Of a stretch of DNA of 64,000 nt, positions 33,430-42,484 are shown piece after piece. Made by a program: the position numbers and the translations under genes. Every line of letters starts with the position of its first letter. The stretch's first letter is position 1. Source of the stretch: Arminella tubonensis. Lineage in GTDB: Bacteria; Pseudomonadota; Alphaproteobacteria; Rhizobiales; Rhizobiaceae. Under the pieces are notes generated by a model. It did not search any database. It was not told the DNA's origin and saw nothing but the letters and a program-made list of their open reading frames with translations. Location of the stretch: contig NZ_PCDP01000019.1 in assembly GCF_003240585.1 (NCBI RefSeq), positions 1-64,000 on the forward strand, written 5' to 3'.

Positions 33430-34452
33430 ATGGTTGGAATTCGGGATATCGCGGCTCATTTGAACGTCTCGGTCGCAAGCGTGTCGCGGGCGCTCAACAA
33501 TCATCCCTATGTCAACGAGGAACTGCGACGACGTGTCGTCGAAAGCGCGAAGTTGCTTGGATATCAACCAAAGCAGTCGGGCCGCAGCCTTCGGCAGGGT
33601 GTCTCAAAAACCGTCGGTTTCATGATCGAGACCCACCCCAAGCTCACTAGCAATATCGATCTCTTCCTGATGTCGATCTTCGACGGCGTTCAAACGGTCA
33701 TGCGGCGCCACGCGCTTAGTCTCGTCGTCCTTCCCTGTAGTGGTGACGAAGACCCGGTGGAGTACCTGAGAGGCGTTGTGGAGCGGCGGTTTGTGGATGC
33801 CCTCATTCTTTCAGCCACGCGCCCAAATGACAAGCGCGTCGCTCTGCTGACGAAAGAGGGGATGCCCTTCATTACCCTTGGCCGAACGGGATTTCGCGAC
33901 AAGCAGCCATGGATCGATCTCGATTTTGAAAGTTTCGCAGAGCAATCGGTTGACCGGCTTTACCGGAGCGGAAATCGGAGAATTGCGATCATGGTGCCAG
34001 CCGGCCCATTGAATTTCGGGCAGATAACACTGGTTGGATACCAACGCGCCCTGGAAAAACGTGGCATTGCCTTCGATCCTGCACTTGTCGCCCATGTTGT
34101 GCTTGACGAGGCAAGCGCTGCATCCGCCTGCAACACACTATTGATGAATGCCGACCCGCCGACCGGTATCATCCTTATCAACGAAGCTTTGGCGTCCGGT
34201 GTCTATACGTGCCTGCGCCAATCCAATCTGGAGCCGGGTCGCGATGTCGAAATAGTCAGTCTCGAGGATGGTCGGTTGCGGAGCCTGCCCTCGCCCCTTA
34301 CGAGGTTTCGATTTGCGACCCACGACATCGGTATCGCGCTTGGGGAGTCCCTTCTTTCCCTCGTGCCTGCCTTTGCGCACTATTACGCAGGCACAGAATT
34401 TCAGCGACTTTGGCAATTTGAGGTCGTCGAGCCGACCGATCTGAACACCTGA
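33430..34452 (+). CDS. LacI-family transcriptional regulator
   Basis: The 340-residue protein has the LacI headpiece (VGIRDIAAHLNVSVASVSRALNNHPYVNEELRRRVVESAKLLGYQPKQSGRSLRQG, 2-57) with the hinge helix, then a periplasmic-binding-like effector domain (TVGFMIETHP..., NRRIAIMVPAGPLNFGQITLVGYQRAL). Such proteins sense a sugar or sugar derivative. No transport or sugar operon is adjacent, so it either controls distant genes or only itself. An in-frame TTG at 33427 is less likely than ATG 33430. Confidence 0.9.
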   Translation: MVGIRDIAAHLNVSVASVSRALNNHPYVNEELRRRVVESAKLLGYQPKQSGRSLRQGVSKTVGFMIETHPKLTSNIDLFLMSIFDGVQTVMRRHALSLVVLPCSGDEDPVEYLRGVVERRFVDALILSATRPNDKRVALLTKEGMPFITLGRTGFRDKQPWIDLDFESFAEQSVDRLYRSGNRRIAIMVPAGPLNFGQITLVGYQRALEKRGIAFDPALVAHVVLDEASAASACNTLLMNADPPTGIILINEALASGVYTCLRQSNLEPGRDVEIVSLEDGRLRSLPSPLTRFRFATHDIGIALGESLLSLVPAFAHYYAGTEFQRLWQFEVVEPTDLNT

Positions 34453-34923
34453 CGCTGGATCTTCGCGCGAGTGCGCGAGGCAGCCCTACAGTTTGGACCT
34501 GACTGCCAAAGCAAAGCCGCCCATCGGCTTTGGGGGTGATCGATGGGCGGCTTATTGCTGCGGCGCGTACGGCCATCATGGCCATCGCATTGCCTCCCAA
34601 TGGGTGCCGAGAGGATGGCAAGAATTCAAGGCCATGAAGGCCTTGCTCCGGTGATAGCTGTGCACAGCTTCTATTTTGCTTCGTTTTTTGTACAGACTTG
34701 CGCGATGCGCACATAGTTGCAGCCGGACGCTGTCATGGCTGCCGCGGCGAGCGACATTTCTGCCGCTCACCGACGTGGTAGTTCGGCTTGGCTCCTTCGT
34801 AGATTTTCCAGGAGACGTTTATTCGATCCGGCGAAAAAACGCACTGCTTTGCGGATTGCGGTGCAATGTGGATAGGGCCTGCGCAATGGGAATTCTGTAA
34901 CCGATCCCTGTTTACTTCAGGAT
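34453..34923. other. Stretch with a terminator but no gene
   Basis: Apart from the hairpin at 34514-34553 no gene-like frame was found. The frames present have poor composition. Confidence 0.4.
34514..34553. terminator. Perfect 13-bp stem-loop downstream of the LacI gene
   Basis: AAGCCGCCCATCG (34514-34526) pairs perfectly with CGATGGGCGGCTT (34541-34553) around a 14-base loop. It lies 61 bases after the stop. The T-run is short (CTTATT), so it may be a weak bidirectional terminator. Confidence 0.55.
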
Positions 34924-35560
34924 AAACTTTTGCCGCCTGCATTGAAGTCAATCCAAAAGTACGGGACCGGTGGTGTTGTGAATCCCGATTTACTGCTGTC
35001 GCAACTGCCCGCGTCCCTACCACCTTCATGGAAATTGCCGACATCCATTCGGTGAATGTCTCCGCCACATCGTCGGTCGCGGGTCCGGCGACATCCTATA
35101 TGAATGTCTATCTGGTGCTGGATAGGTCCGCATCGATGTTGCTTGCCGCCACTGCCGCCGGCCAATCCTCATTGAGGAACACGGCAAGCTGCAAATTTGC
35201 TTGTCACACCGTGGACAGTTCGGCCTAGAAATATAATGGCAAGAGCTATGGTACCGTCTACCAGGTGGCCGAGGCGATGGGGATAACCCTGCGCGCGGAC
35301 GTGACCGTTGAGGCGGTCGACGAAGTCCCGGACATGATTGACGATGCAAACATATCGAGCAGTCACATCAAACGGCGCTCTATACGATTGGTGCGAGCGC
35401 CGCTCGAGTTCTTGCCCCAACCTATTCCACGTCAACGACGCGGTCATATTCCAAGGATGATTCCGAAGGAGTCAACAGCGCCACGTCGGAAACAGGAAAT
35501 GGAAAATTCGGATTCGTGGTCATCGGAACTCCGATGCACAACTTGACAGTGCCAGCGGTG
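34924..35560 (+). pseudogene. Decayed TadG-like vWA pilus-assembly gene
   Basis: One frame reads TAVATARVPTTFMEIADIHSVNVSATSS and YMNVYLVLDRSASMLLAATAAG. The second includes a von Willebrand MIDAS motif (DRSAS) in the setting typical of TadG/Flp-pilus assembly proteins. A TAG at about 35227 breaks the frame, which resumes as YGTVYQVAEAMGITLRADVT, then shifts frame with ALYTIGASAARVLAPTYSTS. Both ends are missing. TadG proteins act in Flp pilus secretion at the envelope, and no other tad gene is nearby. Confidence 0.6.
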
Positions 35561-35735
35561 CTGAAAGCTGACAGACTAGGCCTTGCAAGAGCATTTTTCG
35601 TCGTTTTGTCCTTCACCGCGTGTTCTTCTGCCCGTCAGAGGCTGACGTCAGCATTTGAGCTGCTACGGGGGATCGTGCTAGACAGGTATCAGACCAGCGC
35701 CCAAAGCAAGATCCCGTATTGTCGAGGAAACTGCC

Positions 35736-36188
35736 ATGCCCAGGATTGACGTTGCCGCTATCCCGGAAGGAAAAGACAGCCCTTCTCCCTCTCAACTGAT
35801 AGATGCGAGAATCGAGGAGCTGAGTGATTGGCGGGGCGAGACGCTCGCGCGGATCCGAAGTCTCATCAGGGAGGCCGACCCGGAAGTGGTCGAGGAGTGG
35901 AAGTGGAGAGGAGTTCCCGTGTGGTCGCACGCCGGAATCATCTGCACCGGTGAGACTTACAAAAATGCCGTGAAGATGACCTTCGCCAAGGGCGCTTCTT
36001 TGGAGGACCCTTCGGGCCTCTTCAACTCAAGCCTCGAAGGCAACACCAGGCGTGCCATCGATTTTCATGAGGGCGACAAGATCGACGAAAGGGCGTTGAA
36101 GGCGCTCATTCGCGCCGCCGTGGCATTGAACCCGTTGGCGCGTGCCGCTGGCCCCGTCCGCTCTCAGAAGAGACCAGGGACCGCTTGA
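35736..36188 (+). CDS. DUF1801 domain protein (150 aa)
   Basis: The protein has the DUF1801 (YdhG-like) core: LIDARIEELSDWRGETLARIRSLIREADPEVVEEWKWRGVPVWSHAGIICTGETYKNAVKMTFAKGA, with the trailing LFNSSLEGNTRRAIDFHEGDKIDERALKALIRAAVALN. The fold is small, cytosolic and of unknown function, sometimes linked with iron-related proteins. A GAGGAAAC ribosome site stands just before the ATG. It is transcribed towards the minus-strand isomerase gene and is apparently a single gene. Confidence 0.85.
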   Translation: MPRIDVAAIPEGKDSPSPSQLIDARIEELSDWRGETLARIRSLIREADPEVVEEWKWRGVPVWSHAGIICTGETYKNAVKMTFAKGASLEDPSGLFNSSLEGNTRRAIDFHEGDKIDERALKALIRAAVALNPLARAAGPVRSQKRPGTA

Positions 36189-36276
36189 GGCGCGTTGAAA
36201 GAACGGCTGCAACAGGCCAATGCCGGCTGCGTGGCCCATTGTGTGAAGACTATGGTCACAAGGCGAGGCAGGGTGC

Positions 36277-36873
36277 CTATAGCCTATCGCCGCCGAAATG
36301 GCGTTCGAGGAAGGGCAGATTGTCCTGACCCCAATAGATCTCGCCGTCGTAGACGAATGTCGGAAACCCAAAGACACCTCTTTTGATCGCATGGTCGCGA
36401 TCGCCCGCCCATTTGGCCTTTACGTCTTCCTCGGCCTCCCGCCTGAGGAGCCCTGCGCCATCGAAGCCGGCGGCATCGGCAATCGCCTTGCGCACCTCCG
36501 GCTTGCCGATGTCTTCACCACGCACCCAGAAAGCCGCCTGCAGGGCGCGGGTGAGCGCAACCCAGTCATGGCCGTCTAAATAGGCGGCGATCACAGAGAG
36601 CGAGGCCGGGGCCGGATCGCCGAGCGCCGGGCGACTTTCAAGAAGAAGCTCCTTGCCTCGGACCTTGGCCCAGCGCTTCAGATCCCGCGTCCAATAGGCG
36701 CGGCGGGCCTCCGGGCGGTTGCGCGAGAAGATGCCGCCGTTCTCCTCGACGACGGTGGTGAGGAACGGCTTGATCTCGACGTCGTTCTTTCGGGCCAGAT
36801 CGAGGAAGGCGTCGAGGCCGATGAAGGACCACGGAGAGCCGATTGAAAAGAAGTATTCAACGATTTTCGTCAC
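36277..36873 (-). CDS. DsbA-like 2-hydroxychromene-2-carboxylate isomerase family protein
   Basis: The 198-residue protein has the thioredoxin-like start IVEYFFSIGSPWSFIGLDAFLDLARKNDVEIKPF, the Ser-containing SPWSF in place of the CxxC motif, and the C-terminal KRGVFGFPTFVYDGEIYWGQDNLPFLERHF, where FPTF is the cis-Pro loop. These define the HCCA isomerase/kappa glutathione transferase family, which uses glutathione. It is on the same strand as the organosulfur operon, 67 bases downstream, and could be its last gene. Confidence 0.85.
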   Translation of the reverse strand: MTKIVEYFFSIGSPWSFIGLDAFLDLARKNDVEIKPFLTTVVEENGGIFSRNRPEARRAYWTRDLKRWAKVRGKELLLESRPALGDPAPASLSVIAAYLDGHDWVALTRALQAAFWVRGEDIGKPEVRKAIADAAGFDGAGLLRREAEEDVKAKWAGDRDHAIKRGVFGFPTFVYDGEIYWGQDNLPFLERHFGGDRL

Positions 36874-36940
36874 TGATTGCAGTTCCTATAGGCGATGACT
36901 GAAGAATGAAATTTCCTAGCGGAGGTAACCTAACGGCAGC

Positions 36941-37993
36941 TCAGGCACGGCGTTTTTCGTTCGCCGACACCGTGGGAGACGTCGCTTTCCAACCGAGCTC
37001 CGGTGCGATCAGCGTAACGAAGTCATGCAGTATCTGGCAATATTCCTCGTGTTCGAATTCATAGGGAAGTTCGAGGCGCAATTCGCCGACATGTGGCAAG
37101 ATCGGATCCGCCAACAGTCGTCCGAGGATTTCATCCGATGTGCCGACGAGATCGCCGGCAAAAAGCGTACGGCGCTCACCCTGCGGCGTCAACGTCCGTT
37201 CGTGGCGCCCGCCGGCATAGTCGCGGTAGCGGCGGCGCGTGGTGGCGTCGGCGCTGTCGAGGGGAACGATAACCCGGCCAAGCGCGACGCGCCTTCCGGC
37301 TCCCCCAGCTGTCCGGTAGGTTTCAAGCTGACGCGACTGGGCGAGAAAGAAATCATCGGTCTCCTCGCCGGTGGTGACATTGCCGATCAGGAGATTGAAG
37401 CCGTTGCCACCTGCGAAGCGCGCCGAGCGCAACGACCCGCCACCATACCAGATCCGATTGACCAAACCCTTGGCATGCGGCTGCAGGCGCGGCCTTTGCG
37501 GACCGAAGGGCGTCTTGATGAACGTATTTTCGTCGCCGAGATACGTGCCGCGTAGATTGTCGGCGAACCGCAGGACGCGGTCATGGGAGAAATCATAAGT
37601 CGCCCAGTCGCCGTCAAAGGCAAGCGGCCCGATCAGATCGGCATGCAGCGGACGGCCGGCGCTGAGCCCGAGGTTCAATCGCCCACGCGAAAGCACATCG
37701 ACGGTCGAAAGGTCTTCGGCCAGCCGATAGGGGCTTTCGTAACCCATTGGGATCACCGCGGTTCCAAGCTGGATGCGGCTCGTCCTCTGCGTCGCCGCCG
37801 CCAGGAAAGCGGTTGCTGACGATATGCCGGGCTCCAGATGGCGCTGGCGAACCCAGGCGCTCTGAAAGCCGAGACCCTCGCCATATGCGAGAAGCTGCAG
37901 CGTCTTTTCAAGGCCGGAAAGCGGGTCCTCGTCTGGATAGTTGCCGGGCGTAAGGAAGCCGATATGGCCGATCGACGGGGCGCTGACGTTCAT
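36941..37993 (-). CDS. LLM class flavin-dependent oxidoreductase (luciferase-like monooxygenase)
   Basis: The 350-residue protein is a bacterial-luciferase-type TIM barrel with IGHIGFLTPGNYPDEDPLSGLEKTLQLLAYGEGLGFQSAWVRQRHLEPGISS, IQLGTAVIPMGYESPYRLAEDLSTVDVLSRGRLNLGLSAG, and WYGGGSLRSARFAGGNGFNLLIGN. It oxidises an organic substrate with reduced FMN and O2. It starts 13 bases after the second binding-protein gene. ATG 37993 was chosen over the long upstream frame because homology begins there. Its likely role is S-oxygenation in the operon. Confidence 0.88.
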   Translation of the reverse strand: MNVSAPSIGHIGFLTPGNYPDEDPLSGLEKTLQLLAYGEGLGFQSAWVRQRHLEPGISSATAFLAAATQRTSRIQLGTAVIPMGYESPYRLAEDLSTVDVLSRGRLNLGLSAGRPLHADLIGPLAFDGDWATYDFSHDRVLRFADNLRGTYLGDENTFIKTPFGPQRPRLQPHAKGLVNRIWYGGGSLRSARFAGGNGFNLLIGNVTTGEETDDFFLAQSRQLETYRTAGGAGRRVALGRVIVPLDSADATTRRRYRDYAGGRHERTLTPQGERRTLFAGDLVGTSDEILGRLLADPILPHVGELRLELPYEFEHEEYCQILHDFVTLIAPELGWKATSPTVSANEKRRA

Positions 37994-38006
37994 TTTCGTA
38001 TTTCTC

Positions 38007-38948
38007 TCAATATTTCGGCAGGCCAGGCGGATTGGTTTCCGACTTTGGTAGCGCTTCCTCCGCCAGATGCCAGTGGGCAAGAATCCTGGCATAGGTGCCG
38101 TTGGCGATCAGGCCATTGGTGGCGAGCGTCAGGCCATTGGCCAATCCGCTTGCCTTGCGCGTCGTGATCGCAACATCGGAACGATCGGGCCACCCCGCGC
38201 TCAACGTGCCGACACTTCTAATGTTCTTGTCACGCGCGGCGATGTAGACCAACTGCGCGTGCGGCTGGACGATCACATCGGCGCGGCCCGATGCCAACGC
38301 CAGCAGACTTGCCGCATCGTCGTCGTAATATTGCAGCGTCAGCGGCTTCAGCCCGGCGGCGACATTCTCCTTGTTCCATTCGACCAGGATACGCTCCTGA
38401 TTGGTCCCAGCGCCAACGATGATTGTCAGGCCGGCCGCGTCCTTCGGTTGCTTGATCGAGGTAACCCTGCTGTCAGACCTGACATAGATACCGTGCAAGC
38501 CCCGGCGATAGGTTGAGAAATCGAACTTTTCCTTACGCTGCTCCGTGACGCCGACATTGGAGATCACCGCGTCGTATTTGCCGGATGCGAGACCCAGCGG
38601 CCAGTCGATCCAGGCCACCGGTACGAGCTCCAGTTGAAGTCCGAGACTATCGGCGATGGCGGAGGCATAGTCTGGATCGGCACCAACGACCGTTGCAGCG
38701 TCGGTGGCGTAGGTTGCAAGCGGCGGGCCACCCGGACTGACGGCGACTGTGAATTTGCCTTTTGTGACGAACTTGAAATCCTTCGCAACAGCAGCGATGG
38801 CCGCATCATCCCGTTGGGCGTGGACACGGCCCGATTGCTCCGGACTCAGGTCGAAACCGACATCATCGGCGCGGGCCGCACCATAGTCCATCAGCGCTAA
38901 CATCATTAATGCGAGAGTGCATGCCCAAACTGCCGGTATGCTTGCCAT
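38007..38948 (-). CDS. Amino-acid ABC transporter substrate-binding protein (second copy)
   Basis: The 313-residue protein has a signal peptide (MASIPAVWACTLALMMLALMDYGAARAD) and the family 3 binding fold: KGKFTVAVSPGGPPLATYATDAATVVGADPDYASAIADSLGLQLELV, SGKYDAVISNVGVTEQRKEKFDFSTYRRG. It closely resembles the next binding protein upstream (SGKYDAVISNVTVTEERKEKFDFSTYRK). The pair may bind related substrates for one transporter. Family 3 binds polar amino acids and cystine-like compounds. Confidence 0.88.
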   Translation of the reverse strand: MASIPAVWACTLALMMLALMDYGAARADDVGFDLSPEQSGRVHAQRDDAAIAAVAKDFKFVTKGKFTVAVSPGGPPLATYATDAATVVGADPDYASAIADSLGLQLELVPVAWIDWPLGLASGKYDAVISNVGVTEQRKEKFDFSTYRRGLHGIYVRSDSRVTSIKQPKDAAGLTIIVGAGTNQERILVEWNKENVAAGLKPLTLQYYDDDAASLLALASGRADVIVQPHAQLVYIAARDKNIRSVGTLSAGWPDRSDVAITTRKASGLANGLTLATNGLIANGTYARILAHWHLAEEALPKSETNPPGLPKY

Positions 38949-39051
38949 TGGATCATCTCCGTATCAAAGTCTTCGTCATCAAATCAGGGGTTGCGGGCCG
39001 GTCGACAATTGCCGGGACCGGCCCGCGCTGGGCCCCACACCCAGGGACAGG

Positions 39052-39990
39052 TCAGGACTTTGGCAGGCCAGGCGGGTTGCTCAACGACTTGTCGATGGCT
39101 TCGGCCGCAAGGCTCCAGTGCTTCAGCACCTCGGCATACTTGCCGTCTTTGATCAGGCCATTGAGTGCGATGGTGACCGGATCGGCAAGGCCGCTGCCTT
39201 TGCGCGTCGTCACCGCAATTTCCGCCGTCAGCGGCCAGCCACCGCTGACTGTGCCGACCAGCTTGGTCTTGCCGGTGATCCCGGCGCTATAGGCGAGCGT
39301 CGCATTCGGATTGAACTCGACATCGGCGCGGCCCGATTGGATTGCCAGCTGGCTGGCGGCGGCATCGTCGTAATATTGCACCTCGATCGGCTTCAGGCCC
39401 TTGGCAATATTTTCCTTGTCCCAAGCCAGAATGATTTTTTCCTGGTTGGTGCCAGCGCCGGTAATCACCTTTAGTCCGGCAACATCCTTCGGCTCCTTGA
39501 TCGCCCCGATCGGGCTGTCGGACTTGACATAAAAGCCGAGCACGTCCTTGCGGTAGGTCGAAAAGTCGAACTTCTCCTTGCGCTCCTCGGTGACGGTGAC
39601 GTTGCTGATCACGGCATCATATTTGCCAGAGGCAACACCGAGCGGCCAGTCGGCCCAGGCGACCGACACCAGCTCCAACTCTAGGCCGAGACTGTCGGCG
39701 ATGAGTGAGGCGATGTCAGGATCGGCGCCGACAACAGTTTTCGCGTCGGAGGCATAGGTGGCGATCGGCGGGTCCCAGGCGTTGATCGCTACAGTGAATT
39801 TGCCCGGCGTTACGAATTTGAAGCTTGAGGGAATGGCCTTGACTGCCGCCTCGTTCTTTTCAGCGCGGACCCGGTTCGAAGTATCAGGGCTGAGATCGAA
39901 CTTTTCCGCCGCCTGCGCGGCACCGAGCCCAAGTGCAGCGAGAACAACGACCCCTGCCACGAGTGATTTCGTCGTGTTGAAAATTTTCAT
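39052..39990 (-). CDS. Amino-acid ABC transporter substrate-binding protein (first copy)
   Basis: The 312-residue protein has a signal peptide (MKIFNTTKSLVAGVVVLAALGLGAAQAAE) and the same family 3 fold as the next gene (TVVGADPDIASLIADSLGLELELVSVAWADWPLGVASGKYD). ATG 39990 was chosen because GGAG lies upstream and it opens the signal peptide. The gene lies between the fused permease-ATPase and the second binding protein, as paired SBPs do in the B. subtilis ytmJK arrangement. Confidence 0.88.
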   Translation of the reverse strand: MKIFNTTKSLVAGVVVLAALGLGAAQAAEKFDLSPDTSNRVRAEKNEAAVKAIPSSFKFVTPGKFTVAINAWDPPIATYASDAKTVVGADPDIASLIADSLGLELELVSVAWADWPLGVASGKYDAVISNVTVTEERKEKFDFSTYRKDVLGFYVKSDSPIGAIKEPKDVAGLKVITGAGTNQEKIILAWDKENIAKGLKPIEVQYYDDAAASQLAIQSGRADVEFNPNATLAYSAGITGKTKLVGTVSGGWPLTAEIAVTTRKGSGLADPVTIALNGLIKDGKYAEVLKHWSLAAEAIDKSLSNPPGLPKS

Positions 39991-40066
39991 GTATCCCGTC
40001 TCCATTTCATCTTATGGTTGAGTATACGCTTGGACCCGTCGTCCCCGCTGCGCATCGCGGCATTCA

Positions 40067-41872
40067 CTAGAGAACTTTTGCGAGGAATTCCCGGGTCCTG
40101 GGATGCTCGGCTTGCCCAAAGATCCGGGCGGGCGGTCCCGCTTCGAGGACGCGCCCGCCTTCCATGAAGATCACCGTATCGGCAACCTCCCGGGCAAAGC
40201 CGATCTCGTGCGTGACGATCACCAGCGTCGTCCCAGTGCGGGCGAGTTCCTTGATGACGTCCAGCACTTCGCCGACCAATTCAGGATCGAGCGCTGAGGT
40301 CGGCTCGTCGAAAAGCAGCACCGTCGGCCGCAGCGCCAGCGCGCGGGCAATCGCGACGCGCTGCTGCTGACCGCCGGAGAGCTGACGAGGATAAGCATCG
40401 ATCTTGTCGCCGAGGCCAACGCGGGCTAGGAGCTCCTTCGCCAGAAGCACCGCCTCCTCGCGCCTAACGCCGCGCACATAGACGGGAGCCTCGACCAGAT
40501 TCTCAAGGACAGTCAGATGCGGGAAGAGATTGAAGCTCTGGAAAACCATGCCGATGTCAGCTCGCCGCTTGAGAACATCCCTCTCCTTCAATTCGTAAAG
40601 CGTATCGCCCTTCTGGCTATAGCCCACGAGTTCGCCGTCAACCGAGATGAAGCCGTCATCGACGGGTTCAAGATGATTGATACTGCGCAGCAGTGTCGAC
40701 TTGCCGGAGCCGGAGGGGCCGAGGATGGCGGTAACACTGCCGGAAAGCAGCGTCAGGTCAATGTTGTCGAGGACCTGCAGCGAGCCGAACCGTTTGGAAA
40801 TCCCATGAATTCGTACGGTTCCGCCCTTGCGGAAAACACCGGCCTCGCGCAGAGAACCGGAAGCCCGGGCCGGTGCTCCGGTGCTGGCGCTGATGGCCGC
40901 GGTCAAGAGAAGTGGACGCCGGAAGCGCCGCAGGAATGCTTGAAATGGCGCTGGCGCCGGATTGCGCACCGCGCCCTTGGAAAAGTGGCGTTCGATGTAA
41001 TACTGGATCACTGACAGCACCGTCATGATCACCAGGTACCAGGCAGTCGCGACCATCAGCAGCGGAATGACTTCCAGATTGCGGCGGTAGATGACCTGGA
41101 CGGTATAAAACAGCTCCGGCAACGCCAGGACGTAGACGACCGACGTGCTTTTCGCAAGGCCGATGACTTCGTTGAAGCCCGTCGGCAAGATCGACCGCAT
41201 CGCCTGCGGCAGCACGATCTTGAAGACCTGACGATACCTGGGCAGACCGAGCGCGGCGGCGGCCTCCAGTTGCCCCTGATCGACGGACAAAATGCCGCCG
41301 CGCACGACTTCGGCCGAAAAAGCCGATTGATTGAGCGTCAACCCGAGAAAGGCTGCGGCAAACGGTGTCAGCAGCTGAACCGTGGGATAGTCGATGAGCA
41401 CCACATTGGTGAAGGGCACGCCGACATGGATCGTCTGGTAGAGATAACCGAGATTATTGAGCACCAAGAGCAGCACGATCATCGGAATTGAGCGCAATAG
41501 CCAGATATAGCCCCAGGATAGACCCGACAGCAGCGGCGATTTTGATACGCGGGCAAGCGCCAGCGCCGTTCCAAGGATCGACCCGGACACGGTCGCAAGC
41601 ACCGTCAGCAGCAGTGTCCGCCCCAGCCCTGCCAGGACGGGGGCCGCAAAAAACCATTCGGCAAAGATGTTCCAACCCCATTGCGGATTGGTGAATGTCG
41701 AATAGAGGATCGAACCGATGACCGCGACCGCAAATACCGAGCCCACCTGCCGGCTCGGATACCGGGCCGGGACGATCTTGTAGTGCGAATAGTCTGACCT
41801 CTGTTCGGCAGGCCTCTGCAAATTGGGTTGTCCGCTCGGCTCGATGCCGGCAAAATCCGTCGTAAGTGCCAT
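40067..41872 (-). CDS. Natural fusion of polar amino-acid ABC permease and ATPase
   Basis: The 601-residue protein has a HisM-type permease (about 45-295, EAA loop LEAAAALGLPRYRQVFKIVLPQAMRSILP). A linker rich in Ala and Arg (300-350) leads to a complete ATPase: Walker A GPSGSGKST (385-393), Q-loop MVFQSFNLFPHLTV, signature LSGGQQQRVAIARAL (498-512), Walker B LLFDEPTSALDP (519-530), switch His in IVTHEIGF. Permease and ATPase are usually separate genes. It partners two binding proteins downstream. Confidence 0.9.
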   Translation of the reverse strand: MALTTDFAGIEPSGQPNLQRPAEQRSDYSHYKIVPARYPSRQVGSVFAVAVIGSILYSTFTNPQWGWNIFAEWFFAAPVLAGLGRTLLLTVLATVSGSILGTALALARVSKSPLLSGLSWGYIWLLRSIPMIVLLLVLNNLGYLYQTIHVGVPFTNVVLIDYPTVQLLTPFAAAFLGLTLNQSAFSAEVVRGGILSVDQGQLEAAAALGLPRYRQVFKIVLPQAMRSILPTGFNEVIGLAKSTSVVYVLALPELFYTVQVIYRRNLEVIPLLMVATAWYLVIMTVLSVIQYYIERHFSKGAVRNPAPAPFQAFLRRFRRPLLLTAAISASTGAPARASGSLREAGVFRKGGTVRIHGISKRFGSLQVLDNIDLTLLSGSVTAILGPSGSGKSTLLRSINHLEPVDDGFISVDGELVGYSQKGDTLYELKERDVLKRRADIGMVFQSFNLFPHLTVLENLVEAPVYVRGVRREEAVLLAKELLARVGLGDKIDAYPRQLSGGQQQRVAIARALALRPTVLLFDEPTSALDPELVGEVLDVIKELARTGTTLVIVTHEIGFAREVADTVIFMEGGRVLEAGPPARIFGQAEHPRTREFLAKVL

Positions 41873-41905
41873 GATGCTTATCCCCGCAGGTACTGTCGGC
41901 TATCT

Positions 41906-42484
41906 TCAGGCGTTTCCCGCCGCACGCCGCAATCGCGGTCCAGCCGCATCTTCTAGAGCGACGTCCGCGAGATGGCCGACATCCTTTTCGAAGGGCAGCG
42001 TCCTGTGGATTTCGGGATCGATCGCCTGGTCGAACAGCGCCGTGTAGCCGTAGCCGAGATAAAGGCCCACTGCCTCGGGCTGCCTGAACCCTGTTGTCAG
42101 ATAGATGCGGGAATAGCCTTGCCGCGCCGCCTGGGTTTCCAGCTCGACCAGAATCCTTTTCGCCAGGCCCTGACGGCGTAAATCGTGGCGGGTCCAGATG
42201 CGCTTGAACTCGGCCGTGCGCTCATCATAGCGCCTGAAGGCGCCGCCACCGATTGTCTCGCCATCACGGATCAACAATAGGAAATTGCCGTCCGGCGGCG
42301 CAAAAGCTTCGGGCGGATAGCGATTTAGCTCCGCGGCAGCCCCTTCGGCATTGAAGAAAGTGCCGTAGCGGCTGTCATATTCGACGATTAGCTCGTCGAT
42401 CAGCGGCTTGGCGCGTGGATCAATTGGGCTCGTATAGAGAAAAGTATCGGTCATGTTGGTTGCCAATCCCTTTGCCGTCTTCAT
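41906..42484 (-). CDS. GNAT-family N-acetyltransferase
   Basis: The 192-residue protein has the acetyl-CoA fold: a central strand FLLLIRDGETIGGGAFRRYDERTAEFKRIWTRHDLRRQGLAKRILVELETQAARQGYSRIYLTTGFRQPEAVGLYLGYGY, where RRQGLAKRI (about 125-133) is the motif A loop. In the ytmI/yxe-type pathways this enzyme N-acetylates an S-alkylcysteine as the first step. ATG 42484 overlaps the M20 stop (ATGA); ATG 42454 (MTDTFLYTS) is the alternative start and looks equally good. It is co-transcribed with the fused ABC gene. Confidence 0.85.
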   Translation of the reverse strand: MKTAKGLATNMTDTFLYTSPIDPRAKPLIDELIVEYDSRYGTFFNAEGAAAELNRYPPEAFAPPDGNFLLLIRDGETIGGGAFRRYDERTAEFKRIWTRHDLRRQGLAKRILVELETQAARQGYSRIYLTTGFRQPEAVGLYLGYGYTALFDQAIDPEIHRTLPFEKDVGHLADVALEDAAGPRLRRAAGNA

